Positions 1 to 8,490 of a stretch of 64,000 bases of DNA are shown piece after piece. The notes beneath the pieces are model-generated. The model worked only from the letters and a program-made list of their open reading frames with translations. It ran no database searches and had not been told where the DNA came from. The DNA lies in contig DGYI01000070.1 of assembly GCA_002396645.1 (NCBI GenBank), positions 31,708-95,707 on the forward strand, in the 5' to 3' direction. Numbering within the stretch: position 1 is the first letter of the stretch; every line of letters begins with the position of its first letter. This stretch comes from Firmicutes bacterium UBA5010 (GTDB lineage Bacteria > Bacillota > Clostridia > Tissierellales > Sedimentibacteraceae). Position numbers and translations under genes: made by a program.

Positions 1-668
1 AAACCCTCCAATGTCCCGTCTAGGTATGTTGCACCAGCCTCAACACCTGCAATAGCATTACCTACACCAAGTCCTAAGTTATTATGAGTGTGTACGCCTA
101 TCGGAACTTTCACCAGTGACTTAATTGCATTTACTCTATCTCTTATATCTACTGGACTCATGTATCCTGAGGAATCTGCAAAATAAATGACATCCGCACC
201 ATAAGACTCAGCCATTTTTGCATATTCTGCCAATTCTTTAGCACCAATCATATGGCTCATCATGAAAAATGCTATTGTCTCAAGTCCTAGTGATTTAGAC
301 AATTTAATATGCTGCTCTCCAACATCCACTTCTGTACAATGTACTGCAACTCTGACCATATCTAGGCCAAGGTCTGCTCCAATTCTCAAGTCATCCATCG
401 TTCCTAATCCCGGAACCAGCAATGTTCCTAACTTAGTTTTTTTAAGTTTTGATTTGGCAGCTGTTAATATTTCCTTATCTGTATGCTTCGCAAAGCCATA
501 ATTTAATATTGAGCCTCCTATTCCCGCTCCGTGACCCACCTCAGCGGCATAAATACCTGACTTTTCCAGTCCTTCGCAAATGTTTGCAATTTGCTCAGTA
601 GTATATTGATGATGAACTGCGTGACTTCCATCTCTTAAGGTAGTATCAATTAATCTTATTTCGCTCAT
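1..668 (-). CDS. dmpG: 4-hydroxy-2-oxovalerate aldolase (partial, 3' end beyond window)
   Basis: Class II aldolase that splits 4-hydroxy-2-oxovalerate into pyruvate and acetaldehyde and passes the acetaldehyde to its partner dehydrogenase. The first 222 residues are visible; the frame is open to the window edge. They show DTTLRDGSHA at 8-17, where R12, D13 and H16 match the catalytic and metal residues of DmpG, and GVHTHNNLG at 191-199, which gives the two metal-ligand histidines H193 and H195. The ATG lies one base after the stop of the dehydrogenase gene, so the two are co-translated. The family (DmpG/MhpE/BphI) is recognised with confidence. The physiological substrate in a fermenter is not obvious, because no meta-cleavage genes are visible. 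Confidence 0.93.
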   Translation of the reverse strand, partial: MSEIRLIDTTLRDGSHAVHHQYTTEQIANICEGLEKSGIYAAEVGHGAGIGGSILNYGFAKHTDKEILTAAKSKLKKTKLGTLLVPGLGTMDDLRIGADLGLDMVRVAVHCTEVDVGEQHIKLSKSLGLETIAFFMMSHMIGAKELAEYAKMAESYGADVIYFADSSGYMSPVDIRDRVNAIKSLVKVPIGVHTHNNLGLGVGNAIAGVEAGATYLDGTLEG

Positions 669-669
669 G

Positions 670-1551
670 CTATATTTCCTCCTTCAGCATCTTCTCAGCA
701 TATAGCTCCGCTATCTTGACTGCTGATGATGTTTCTATGTCAAGATTTCCTGCATATGTCGGCAAGAAATCTCCCTGACCTTGAATGGTTACTGCTGTAA
801 CTATTAAGTTCTTCTCAACTTTAGGTGATAATACTAATTCATAGCCGGGTACATATTCTTTTATTTTTGCAGTCATTTCTTTAACAGCAGCTTCGATTTT
901 ATTTATATCGAATTCACCCTTTGGAATTATATAAATGGTGTTTCTCATAGGCGGCTCTGGAACTGCCGGGTTAAATAGTGTCATTACCTTACATCTCTGT
1001 GCACTTGTCAATAATTCAATTGCTTTTGCTGTTGTCCGTGTATATTCATCTATATTCTTTCTTGTTCCGGGTCCTGCGCTTTTGCTTGCTACAGATGTTA
1101 TAACCTCAGCATATTCAATGTCAACGTTTTTTCCTATAGCATAAATTATCGGAGTAGTTGCCTGACCTCCGCAAGTAATTAAGTTGACATTTTTAACTTT
1201 TAACGCATCTTCTATGTTTACCATTGGGGATACTATTTTTCCTATGGCAGCAGGAGTTAGGTCTAATGCTATCTTTCCTAATTTTTCCAAAGCGGGTCCG
1301 TTAATCTCTGTATGCGCCTTTGCAGTAGTAGCATCGAAAACAATTTCAGCAACATCAGGATTATCTTCAATAAATTTTATACCCTCTGTTGATGTTATAA
1401 AGCCTAATTGCCTTGCTCTTTCTAATCCTTCTGATTCCACTATACCAAGCATAGCAGACATTTCCAGTTTATCACTTCTCATAACCTTATACATAAGGTC
1501 AGTACCGATGTTTCCTGGTCCTATAATTGCAACCTTTATTTTTCTTTTCAT
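670..1551 (-). CDS. dmpF: Acetaldehyde dehydrogenase, CoA-acylating
   Basis: Oxidises acetaldehyde with NAD+ and CoA to acetyl-CoA; in this family it forms a channelling complex with the aldolase encoded just downstream. The N-terminus is a Rossmann motif (VAIIGPGNIGTDL, residues 7-19) and the catalytic cysteine is C127 in TCGGQ, close to Cys132 of DmpF. I start at the ATG giving MKRKIKVAII because AAAGGAG lies five bases upstream. The longer frame beginning at 1569 would run through that ribosome site. Length 293 aa is normal for the short acylating family, which is distinct from AdhE. A consensus promoter and palindromic operator lie directly upstream. Confidence 0.94.
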   Translation of the reverse strand: MKRKIKVAIIGPGNIGTDLMYKVMRSDKLEMSAMLGIVESEGLERARQLGFITSTEGIKFIEDNPDVAEIVFDATTAKAHTEINGPALEKLGKIALDLTPAAIGKIVSPMVNIEDALKVKNVNLITCGGQATTPIIYAIGKNVDIEYAEVITSVASKSAGPGTRKNIDEYTRTTAKAIELLTSAQRCKVMTLFNPAVPEPPMRNTIYIIPKGEFDINKIEAAVKEMTAKIKEYVPGYELVLSPKVEKNLIVTAVTIQGQGDFLPTYAGNLDIETSSAVKIAELYAEKMLKEEI

Positions 1552-1569
1552 GTCGTCTCCTTTCACCAT

Positions 1570-1586
1570 AATGAACTAAGTTCATT
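1570..1586. promoter_or_regulatory. Palindromic operator in leader of dmpFG operon
   Basis: AATGAACT-A-AGTTCATT is a perfect 8-1-8 inverted repeat just downstream of the expected transcription start of the minus-strand operon. The position and symmetry fit a dimeric TetR/MarR/GntR-type repressor. No cognate regulator is identifiable next to it in this window. Confidence 0.6.
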
Positions 1587-1595
1587 TATAAAAAC

Positions 1596-1624
1596 ATTAT
1601 ACAATCGTTTTCAGACAATGTCAA
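1596..1624 (-). promoter_or_regulatory. SigA-type promoter for dmpFG
   Basis: On the minus strand TTGACA (1624-1619), exactly 17 bases, then TATAAT (1601-1596). Both hexamers are perfect consensus, so this should be a strong promoter that needs repression, in line with the adjacent palindrome. Confidence 0.8.
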
Positions 1625-1785
1625 TAGTTTTTAAAAAATTAATAATATACTATAAATTGCAAGTTTAATTATCTGGACAAATTATACCGGTTTTACTTAT
1701 TTGGGAATTTATTTTACAAGTTATTAAATTAATGATATATTTATAGTTGATAAAATAGATATTAGTAAAGGCAAGGTTCAAAAAG

Positions 1786-2373
1786 ATGAAAAAAATTGTT
1801 TTGGCTTCGGCTTCGCCGCGTCGCAAGGAAATATTGGAGCAAATAGGTATTAACTTTGATATAATTCCAAGCACTTGTGATGAAGTAATTACAAAAGATG
1901 TTCCAAAAGACATTGTTGAAGAACTGGCACAGCAAAAGGCATATGAAGTATTTAAAAAACTTGATAATCCTGATATTGTAATAGGAGCAGACACAATAGT
2001 TGTATTAAATGATACCATAATGGGAAAACCAAAAGATGAAAAAGACGCTTTTGACATGCTTGGTAAACTGCAAGCTAATACGCATATTGTATATACAGGA
2101 GTCTGCGTACTGATAAAAGAAAATAATGCAATCAGAAAGCTGGTATTTTCAGAGGCTACAAAAGTAAGCATGTATCCGATGTCTAAGGATCAAATACTTG
2201 ATTATATAGCTACAAAAGAACCTATGGATAAAGCGGGAGCTTATGCAGTTCAAGGAAAATCTGCGATTTATATAAAAAAAATAGATGGAGACTATAATAA
2301 TGTTGTAGGATTGCCGATAGCCAGATTATATAATGAAATGCTTGAATTTGGAATTGACTTAAAAACAATTTAG
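1786..2373 (+). CDS. maf: Maf family nucleoside triphosphate pyrophosphatase
   Basis: House-cleaning pyrophosphatase of the Maf/YhdE family that hydrolyses non-canonical or excess nucleotides (dTTP/UTP type) to the monophosphate. The N-terminal ASASPRRKEIL (8-18) is the family signature, followed by GADTIV near residue 66 and GKPKDEKDA, then the conserved AGAYAVQGK segment near 152. Length 195 aa is typical. In many Firmicutes maf sits beside radC and mreB; here it precedes an EamA exporter with a 29-base gap. The ribosome site is modest (AAGG about ten bases upstream). Confidence 0.93.
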   Translation: MKKIVLASASPRRKEILEQIGINFDIIPSTCDEVITKDVPKDIVEELAQQKAYEVFKKLDNPDIVIGADTIVVLNDTIMGKPKDEKDAFDMLGKLQANTHIVYTGVCVLIKENNAIRKLVFSEATKVSMYPMSKDQILDYIATKEPMDKAGAYAVQGKSAIYIKKIDGDYNNVVGLPIARLYNEMLEFGIDLKTI

Positions 2374-2402
2374 TCAATTAAATTAGTAAAGGACGATATC
2401 TG

Positions 2403-3272
2403 ATGAATAAGACTAAAGGCTTTATATGTGTAATAATATCAGCATTTATTTTTGGATTTACACCAATACTCGGCAAATTGACATATTCAGGCGGAAGCAA
2501 TGCAATAATGCTGGTTTTTCTGAGAAATTTTATGAGCTTGCCTATAATATATGCTATATTAAAGTATAAAAAAATATCATTGAAGGTAACTAAAGAAGAA
2601 TTTAAAAAATTATTTATTTTAAGTATATTCAGCACTATATTGACAGCTCTTCTTCTATACGGATCATACAGCTTTATATCAGTTGGAATGGCAACGACAG
2701 TGCATTATGTATATCCAATACTGGTCGCACTCGTTTTAGTTATATTCTTTAAAGAAAAAATAAGCAGAATAAAAGTATTTTCTCTTATTATTTCCTTTGC
2801 CGGTGTACTGTTGTTCTTTGACGGAGATGTGTCATCAAGCTTCGTGGGACTTTTTATAGCATTTGCGTCGGGTATTTCATACGGCATGGCGCTCATATAT
2901 ATGGATAAAAGCGGTCTTAAAGATTACTATCCGCTTTTGGTTACATTTTACACCTGCGTTTTTGCGGCAATAGTTTTATTTTTGATTGCTGTTATAAGCG
3001 GCAGATTTACCGTATCCTTAACCGGTGACGCATGGCTTTACTCGTTTATAGTAAGTATTATGACTTCAGTTATAGCCATAAGCTTTATGCAGATAGGTGT
3101 CAGAAATATCGGACCTACAACAACTGCAATTTTGTGTATGTTTGAGCCGATTACAAGTGTATTGCTTGGTATAGTTTTACTTGACGAAGCTATTTCTTTT
3201 AAAAGTATATCAGCTTGCGTATTAATATTATCTGCAGTTTTGATACTGTCAATTTTTAAAGAAAAAACATAA
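2403..3272 (+). CDS. EamA/DMT-family transporter
   Basis: A 289-residue hydrophobic protein with about ten predicted transmembrane helices and two repeated EamA halves. It starts with MNKTKGFICVIISAFIFG, and the second half begins around GLFIAFASGISYGMALIY. Drug/metabolite superfamily members of this size usually export amino acids or metabolites; the substrate cannot be read from sequence. A weak AAAGGACG site precedes the ATG. The distance from maf is short, so co-transcription is likely. Confidence 0.85.
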   Translation: MNKTKGFICVIISAFIFGFTPILGKLTYSGGSNAIMLVFLRNFMSLPIIYAILKYKKISLKVTKEEFKKLFILSIFSTILTALLLYGSYSFISVGMATTVHYVYPILVALVLVIFFKEKISRIKVFSLIISFAGVLLFFDGDVSSSFVGLFIAFASGISYGMALIYMDKSGLKDYYPLLVTFYTCVFAAIVLFLIAVISGRFTVSLTGDAWLYSFIVSIMTSVIAISFMQIGVRNIGPTTTAILCMFEPITSVLLGIVLLDEAISFKSISACVLILSAVLILSIFKEKT

Positions 3273-3337
3273 GTTGAAAATAATTGGATAAAAATATATA
3301 ATATTCATAATAAATAATAAGGAGGAGGTATTTTAAT

Positions 3338-4138
3338 ATGCCATTTTGCAAGTTATGTGGAAAAAACTTAGATGAGGGAGAGAAATGCACATGTAAAGCT
3401 TCAGGCTCTGAGGAAAACTTTGAAATCAGCAATTCAGATGTAAGCGCTTTACCGGAGGAAACAAAGAAAAGCATACCGTATATTCCCGATATTTTTAATC
3501 TTTTCAGAAGAACTATTTCAAAAAACACTATAAAACAGGTATCATTATCAGCTAAAGAAAACAGTATTTTATGGACATTTGTTATAGTACTGGAAACTCT
3601 TATAAATTCTTTAGCACTGACAGTTGTTATTCATAGAGGAATATATACAGTCCTTAAAAGTTTTCTAAAACCCTACGTTGGTGCTAATATGTCATATGGG
3701 GATTCGGCAGCAATGCTGAAGAAAATAGGATTAGGGTTCTTTAGTTTATTTTCAAGAACATTCGTTATAGGAATAATAGTATTTTTCATTACAGTAGCTT
3801 TAATCTATGTTTTATTAAAAATCTGTAAAAAGAAATGTGTGTTTAATAATATAAGCAATATGATTTCTACAGCAGCTATACCGCTTACGTTTTTATCGGT
3901 AGTAAATCTTGTACTGTGCTTTATTTTGCCTCAAGCTGCGTTGTTGGTTTATATTGTTGCTGTAACTTCAGTTTTATTATTGATGTATTTTGGTATTCAA
4001 AAACTTGATAAGTTCACTGAATCCCCGTTTTGGATTTATATGGCTTTTATATTTGTCTTATTAATTGCTTGTTTTTTGATAACAAAATTACTTATGCCGG
4101 AAATAGAGCTGAATCAAATTTTTTCGGGCATTTTTTAA
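3338..4138 (+). CDS. Zinc-ribbon polytopic membrane protein, unknown function
   Basis: Residues 1-20 form a zinc-ribbon-like tip (C4-x2-C7 and C17-x-C19), followed by an acidic linker and then about five hydrophobic helices between residues 75 and 260, a YIP1-like layout. GGAGGAGG lies eleven bases before the ATG. It is followed 28 bases later by a large lipoprotein gene, and the two probably form one transcript ending at the hairpin near 6.1 kb. I do not recognise a specific family. The layout recalls small clostridial zinc-ribbon membrane proteins thought to organise envelope complexes, but that is inference. Confidence 0.7.
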   Translation: MPFCKLCGKNLDEGEKCTCKASGSEENFEISNSDVSALPEETKKSIPYIPDIFNLFRRTISKNTIKQVSLSAKENSILWTFVIVLETLINSLALTVVIHRGIYTVLKSFLKPYVGANMSYGDSAAMLKKIGLGFFSLFSRTFVIGIIVFFITVALIYVLLKICKKKCVFNNISNMISTAAIPLTFLSVVNLVLCFILPQAALLVYIVAVTSVLLLMYFGIQKLDKFTESPFWIYMAFIFVLLIACFLITKLLMPEIELNQIFSGIF

Positions 4139-4166
4139 TTTTTTTGAGAGGAGCTAATAACCGAAT

Positions 4167-6053
4167 ATGAATTACCTTAAAAAATATATAAGACATGTGA
4201 TTCTATGCAGCCTATTAATCTTGTCTTTATTTCTTTTTACTGCATGTGGGGCAAAAATTAATACTGAAATGAATATTGATAAGAACTTCAAAGGCGAGCG
4301 AATTATAACGGCATTGATAAAAAGCTCGGATTTAAAGAGCTATGTATCAACGGGAGCGGACGGAATTGAAGAAACTGTCAAAAATTACATACCCGAGGCA
4401 ATGAGCTATAAGAGAATAGACAAGGAATCGGGCGATACAGAATTTGTTTTTAATATAAGTTTTGACAATGTAGAAAATTATACTAAAAAAATAGCACAAA
4501 TATTAAATAAAAATCCGGACAATGCAATTCAAGCTAATATAATATATGATAATAAAAGTAATGAATTTAAAAAATCTATATTGTTTGAAGAAAATTTTTC
4601 GTCTAATGATTTATTAAGCTGGCTGGTTTATGGTCTTAAAGCTGAAAATAAGATAAGTCACAGCACTGTAAGCGATTGGATGGAAACAGGAACATCATCT
4701 TTGAAAATAGATAATCAAGATTTTAATGTATATAATATTTTCAGTGTGAGTCAATCCGAATCAACAAGCTTTGAAAAAATAAATGTATTAACAGAGCTTT
4801 TGGATAATGGAAAATTTGAGAGAAGTATTACATTTTCAGTTCATGAAAAAAATCTTAAAATTTTAAACGAGAAAGGAGTAGTTTTAAGCGAATATCTAAA
4901 GAATCTCTCGCCTAAAGACTCTATGTTTGAAGAATCAAAAGAAGACAAATATACTAATTACATTGTATCTTTTGAAACAGGCACCTCTCAGGAGCTGTGT
5001 TCAATCACCGATAAACTTTTTAACAGTCAAAACTCAGTTTTTGCAATAAATTATTCTTCCTATGAAGATATTAAAAACAATGTAAAAATAGATTTAGATG
5101 AGTATATCGACGCATCATACTATTTGGATTATGACAGCAAAAAATTGACCAGTGAAGTTTATCTTTATGACAACCTGTTTGTAGATTATAAAAACACGCA
5201 AAAAGACTTATATATGAATAAGATAGAAGACAAAACAGTCTTTAGCTATAGTCCGAATTTCTATGATACATATAAATTTACATTCTCTTTGCCTATTCAA
5301 TTCCAAAGTGTGAATCTGGATATTGATGTAAATAAAAATAAAATTTCAGAAAAATTGGCTATGACGGTAAGCGGCAATTTGCCGGACAGCTTAACGAAAA
5401 TTATTGAAAATAATATAAAATCCAGTATTGAATCAGGGAAAATAGACTTAGATATAAAAAATGAAGAAAATACTGTTACTTATACATTAAGCCTTAAAGC
5501 TGAGCCGGAAGAACTTTCAGGCGAGTTTAAAAATTTCTTATCAAGCTTCACAGGTAATAATGTAAATCACGAAATAACATATAACGAGGTAGAAAGTAAA
5601 TCAAAGTTCAAGACGATGAACTCCTTAGAGATTGTTGCAAATTTATCCGGATTGACTACAGAGTCAATGAATTTTTACTGCAAGCCTTCAACAGCTAAAA
5701 AGTTTGAAATTTTGGACACTTCCAGTATAGAGGAGTCAGAAAAGAGCACAAATAAAAATGTATCTGCAACGATAAGAGGAGGATATGTTCGTTTTTACGC
5801 ATTAGAGGTCGGAATAAATTTTGTATCTTTAATTATCTTAGCTTTATTTATAATAATTTTAGTGCTTGTATTATGGTACCTTATAGCACATAGGGAAAAA
5901 ATAAAGGCTTTGTTTGAAAGTATAAAAGAGAAGAAACAAGCAGTCAGTACAAGTGATAATATAATCAGTATAAAAGATAATGCTGCTTTAACAGATACTA
6001 ACGAAGTAAGTTTGAATCAAGACGATGAAGAAGATGAGGATGAGTTTATATAA
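4167..6053 (+). CDS. Large lipoprotein with C-terminal transmembrane anchor, unknown function
   Basis: A 628-residue protein beginning with a lipoprotein signal (hydrophobic run then LFTACG, lipidated Cys27). A long, mostly beta-predicted extracytoplasmic region follows. A single transmembrane helix sits at about 551-574, with a basic segment and a very acidic cytoplasmic tail (DDEEDEDEF). Lipid anchoring at one end and a membrane span at the other is uncommon. The preceding gene encodes a zinc-ribbon membrane protein, and the pair likely acts together at the envelope. No catalytic motif is visible. GAGAGGAGC supplies the ribosome site. Confidence 0.75.
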   Translation: MNYLKKYIRHVILCSLLILSLFLFTACGAKINTEMNIDKNFKGERIITALIKSSDLKSYVSTGADGIEETVKNYIPEAMSYKRIDKESGDTEFVFNISFDNVENYTKKIAQILNKNPDNAIQANIIYDNKSNEFKKSILFEENFSSNDLLSWLVYGLKAENKISHSTVSDWMETGTSSLKIDNQDFNVYNIFSVSQSESTSFEKINVLTELLDNGKFERSITFSVHEKNLKILNEKGVVLSEYLKNLSPKDSMFEESKEDKYTNYIVSFETGTSQELCSITDKLFNSQNSVFAINYSSYEDIKNNVKIDLDEYIDASYYLDYDSKKLTSEVYLYDNLFVDYKNTQKDLYMNKIEDKTVFSYSPNFYDTYKFTFSLPIQFQSVNLDIDVNKNKISEKLAMTVSGNLPDSLTKIIENNIKSSIESGKIDLDIKNEENTVTYTLSLKAEPEELSGEFKNFLSSFTGNNVNHEITYNEVESKSKFKTMNSLEIVANLSGLTTESMNFYCKPSTAKKFEILDTSSIEESEKSTNKNVSATIRGGYVRFYALEVGINFVSLIILALFIIILVLVLWYLIAHREKIKALFESIKEKKQAVSTSDNIISIKDNAALTDTNEVSLNQDDEEDEDEFI

Positions 6054-6090
6054 TTAAAAATCCAAAATCATAAATAAATAAACCTTAGGA

Positions 6091-6134
6091 AAAAGCGGAG
6101 CCCCATATATAGTTATTTTGGGGACTCCGCTTTT
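6091..6134. terminator. Bidirectional terminator
   Basis: AAAAGCGGAGCCCC pairs with GGGG-A-CTCCGCTTTT, flanked by A and T runs. It separates the convergent lipoprotein gene and spoIID. Confidence 0.9.
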
Positions 6135-6135
6135 A

Positions 6136-7164
6136 TTATTTGTATTTTATTATATCTACACCTGTATAGTAATGCTTTAAAATGTCTTCATAATTAAAGC
6201 CTTGAATTGCCATGCCGTTAGCTCCGTATTGACTCATTCCTACACCATGACCATATCCGTTTGTTATAATTTCAATTGTATTATTGCTTTGCACGAATCT
6301 GAAACCTGCCGAGTTTAAATTATATAAGGAACGAATATCTCTGCCTGTCAATACTTTATCCCCTATTTGCAAAGATTTTATCTTCCCGCCCTCACTGATA
6401 TCAACTAAGGATATTTTATTTTTTAGATTTTGTGCTGTTAAATCGCTTACGCCAAAATTCTCATTCAGCTTTTGGATAAATTCTGAAACAGGTATTGAGA
6501 CGCTTGAAGTGAGCTTAGGAGAATTCTCCTCATATGGACTTTCTACACTTCTCAAATATGGAGTAAAGGCGCTGAAAACATCTTCTGAATTTTCAGTTTT
6601 ACCTCCGCTTGTAGAATGAAATAAGGGCTCAATTATTTTATTTTTATAGCTCAATATTTGTCCTCTTGTTGAATTAACCGCACTTGCAATTTTATCCCAA
6701 TATTTATTATACCAGTCTTGAGAAAATTTTTCTATAAGCTCGTCTTTTGAGTAATATACCTGACAATGTATACCAGTGCAAATAGGAGCATCTTTATGCT
6801 GTTCCGGGTTTTTTGTGTTTTTCTTTAATTTATATAAAAGATAAGTACGTGCTGCAACAGCTTGAGCCTTCAATGCCTCGGATTCAAATTCCGCAGGCAT
6901 TTCTGCTGCAACCACTCCCATAACGTAGTCCTCTATTTCAAGTGTCAGAACCTTATCATTGTTAATATCATAGACTTGTACATATCTGATTTCAAAATCA
7001 TCACTGGATATCACCAAATCATCCGTTTCTTTGATTTCTATTTCAGAATTTTTTAAAGGGTATTTTTTTTCAAAAAAGTGTAAAGATAATGTAGGTATTA
7101 TATAAAGAAACAAAAAAACAACAGCTGCAAGTAAAGAAATCTTTTTTATATTATCATTTGCCAT
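6136..7164 (-). CDS. spoIID: Stage II sporulation protein D, peptidoglycan lytic transglycosylase
   Basis: Membrane-anchored lytic transglycosylase of the DMP engulfment machine, made in the mother cell under SigE in known spore formers. There is one transmembrane segment at about 8-28, then the SpoIID domain with DYVMGVVAAEMPAEF (containing the expected catalytic Glu in AAEMP), EALKAQAVAARTYLL, HSTSGGKTENSE and the C-terminal GHGVGMSQYGA. Length 342 aa matches the family. AAGGAGG lies 13 bases before the ATG. It is divergent from the spoIIQ-type gene and near spoIIID, a recurring sporulation neighbourhood. Confidence 0.95.
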   Translation of the reverse strand: MANDNIKKISLLAAVVFLFLYIIPTLSLHFFEKKYPLKNSEIEIKETDDLVISSDDFEIRYVQVYDINNDKVLTLEIEDYVMGVVAAEMPAEFESEALKAQAVAARTYLLYKLKKNTKNPEQHKDAPICTGIHCQVYYSKDELIEKFSQDWYNKYWDKIASAVNSTRGQILSYKNKIIEPLFHSTSGGKTENSEDVFSAFTPYLRSVESPYEENSPKLTSSVSIPVSEFIQKLNENFGVSDLTAQNLKNKISLVDISEGGKIKSLQIGDKVLTGRDIRSLYNLNSAGFRFVQSNNTIEIITNGYGHGVGMSQYGANGMAIQGFNYEDILKHYYTGVDIIKYK

Positions 7165-7336
7165 TTCTCTTAACTTTCCTCCTTAACATTAGTTTATATA
7201 AATAATTATATTAATTTTTAAGAAAAATAGAACATGAGTAAAAGCTCAATTTATCATCCCAAATTATTATTTATTAATGTATATTATTAAAAAATATGGA
7301 AATGATATTAAAAAATGAGGAGGTAATGTTGAAAAA

Positions 7337-8050
7337 ATGAAACAGAATAACTTTTTCAATAAGATGAAAAAACAATTTAGGAAGATTTTCAAGGAGTTAA
7401 AAAATAAAAATACAAGCTTTTTTGTATTAGCTCTGTGTATCTGCTTGATTTCGACAGCAATAATATGGAAATATACTAACAATGATAAAAATAATACAAT
7501 AGTGAAAGAAGATGATAAAGGTTCAGATAGTTTAAGTGCCAATGAAGATCCATATAAGGATTATGTTGAAAAAACTATGGATGAGTACCAGAGAGCATTA
7601 GAAGAGCAGAAAAAAAATGATAAGGAAAAAGAAGAAAACATATTAGACTCTTTTGAAAAACCAATCTCGGGAAAAATATCCAGAGAATTTAATATTGATG
7701 AATTAATTTATTTTGAAGCTATAGAGGAGTGGAGAACTCATCAGGGAATAGATATTCAACCGGATGGAGATCTTAATGTATATTCTTCATATGATGGCGT
7801 AGTGGATAAAGTAAACAGAAACAGTATAGTAGGTGTTGAAATTGTAATAAATCATGGAAATGACATTCTTACTGTATACAACTGTTTATCAAGCAGTGCT
7901 GTTAAGCTTGGAGATAATGTGAAAAAAGGACAGAAGATAGGAACGCTGGGAGTAATAGAAAATATAGAGATGTCTGAAGTTCCGCATCTTCATTATGAAA
8001 TCGTAGTTAAAGGGAAAAATTATGATCCAAGTTCTTATTACGAGGACTAA
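7337..8050 (+). CDS. spoIIQ: M23 (LytM) peptidase, SpoIIQ-type engulfment protein
   Basis: A short cytoplasmic N-terminus, one transmembrane helix at about 30-46, a charged coiled linker, and a LytM domain with H135 and D139 (RTHQGIDI) and HLH at 217-219. These are all metal/catalytic residues, so unlike Bacillus SpoIIQ the zinc site looks intact, as in clostridial SpoIIQ. In the forespore membrane SpoIIQ pairs with SpoIIIAH across the septum. The placement between spoIID and spoIIID supports this assignment. GAGGAGGT precedes the ATG by 12 bases. Confidence 0.88.
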   Translation: MKQNNFFNKMKKQFRKIFKELKNKNTSFFVLALCICLISTAIIWKYTNNDKNNTIVKEDDKGSDSLSANEDPYKDYVEKTMDEYQRALEEQKKNDKEKEENILDSFEKPISGKISREFNIDELIYFEAIEEWRTHQGIDIQPDGDLNVYSSYDGVVDKVNRNSIVGVEIVINHGNDILTVYNCLSSSAVKLGDNVKKGQKIGTLGVIENIEMSEVPHLHYEIVVKGKNYDPSSYYED

Positions 8051-8172
8051 AAAATCTTAAGATATGTTCTATTATAACAAACTTAAGCATATGAATTAAA
8101 ATAAGATGATTGCTTTGCTAAAGGAAATAAAGGGTGGCAGACATTTGTGTAAATAATAGCATGGAGGTAAGT

Positions 8173-8442
8173 ATGAAGGATTACATAGAAAAAAGAGCAA
8201 TGGAAATCGCGGAATATATTATAAATACTGAATCTACAGTGAGACAGACAGCAAAAAAATTTGGTGTTAGTAAAAGTACAGTCCATAAAGATGTAACCGA
8301 AAGACTACCAAAAATAAACCCTCCTATTGCAAATGACGTAAAGAGGATTTTATTAAAAAATAAATCGGAAAGGCATATTAGGGGAGGAAAAGCTACACGC
8401 CTGAAATATAAGGAAGTAGATAAAGAAGTAATAAATATGTAA
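8173..8442 (+). CDS. spoIIID: Sporulation transcriptional regulator SpoIIID
   Basis: An 89-residue HTH protein that in known sporulators tunes SigE-dependent transcription in the mother cell. The central helix-turn-helix reads TVRQTAKKFGVSKSTVHKDV and is nearly invariant in the family, followed by the basic C-terminal HIRGGKATRLKYK. I use the ATG at 8173 because GGAGG lies seven bases upstream. The frame extends back to 8134 only by read-through of that ribosome site. Confidence 0.96.
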   Translation: MKDYIEKRAMEIAEYIINTESTVRQTAKKFGVSKSTVHKDVTERLPKINPPIANDVKRILLKNKSERHIRGGKATRLKYKEVDKEVINM

Positions 8443-8443
8443 A

Positions 8444-8478
8444 ACAGAAAAAACAAGCGTGAACAAGTGCTTGTTTTT
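8444..8478. terminator. Bidirectional terminator
   Basis: AAAAAACAAGC and GCTTGTTTTTT form a stem with a ten-base loop between the convergent spoIIID and subtilase genes. Confidence 0.85.
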
Positions 8479-8490
8479 TCATGTAAAAAA

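Noticed and set aside
1665..2171. 168-codon frame antisense to maf
   Set aside because: Low-complexity shadow frame of a well-supported gene, with no ribosome site.
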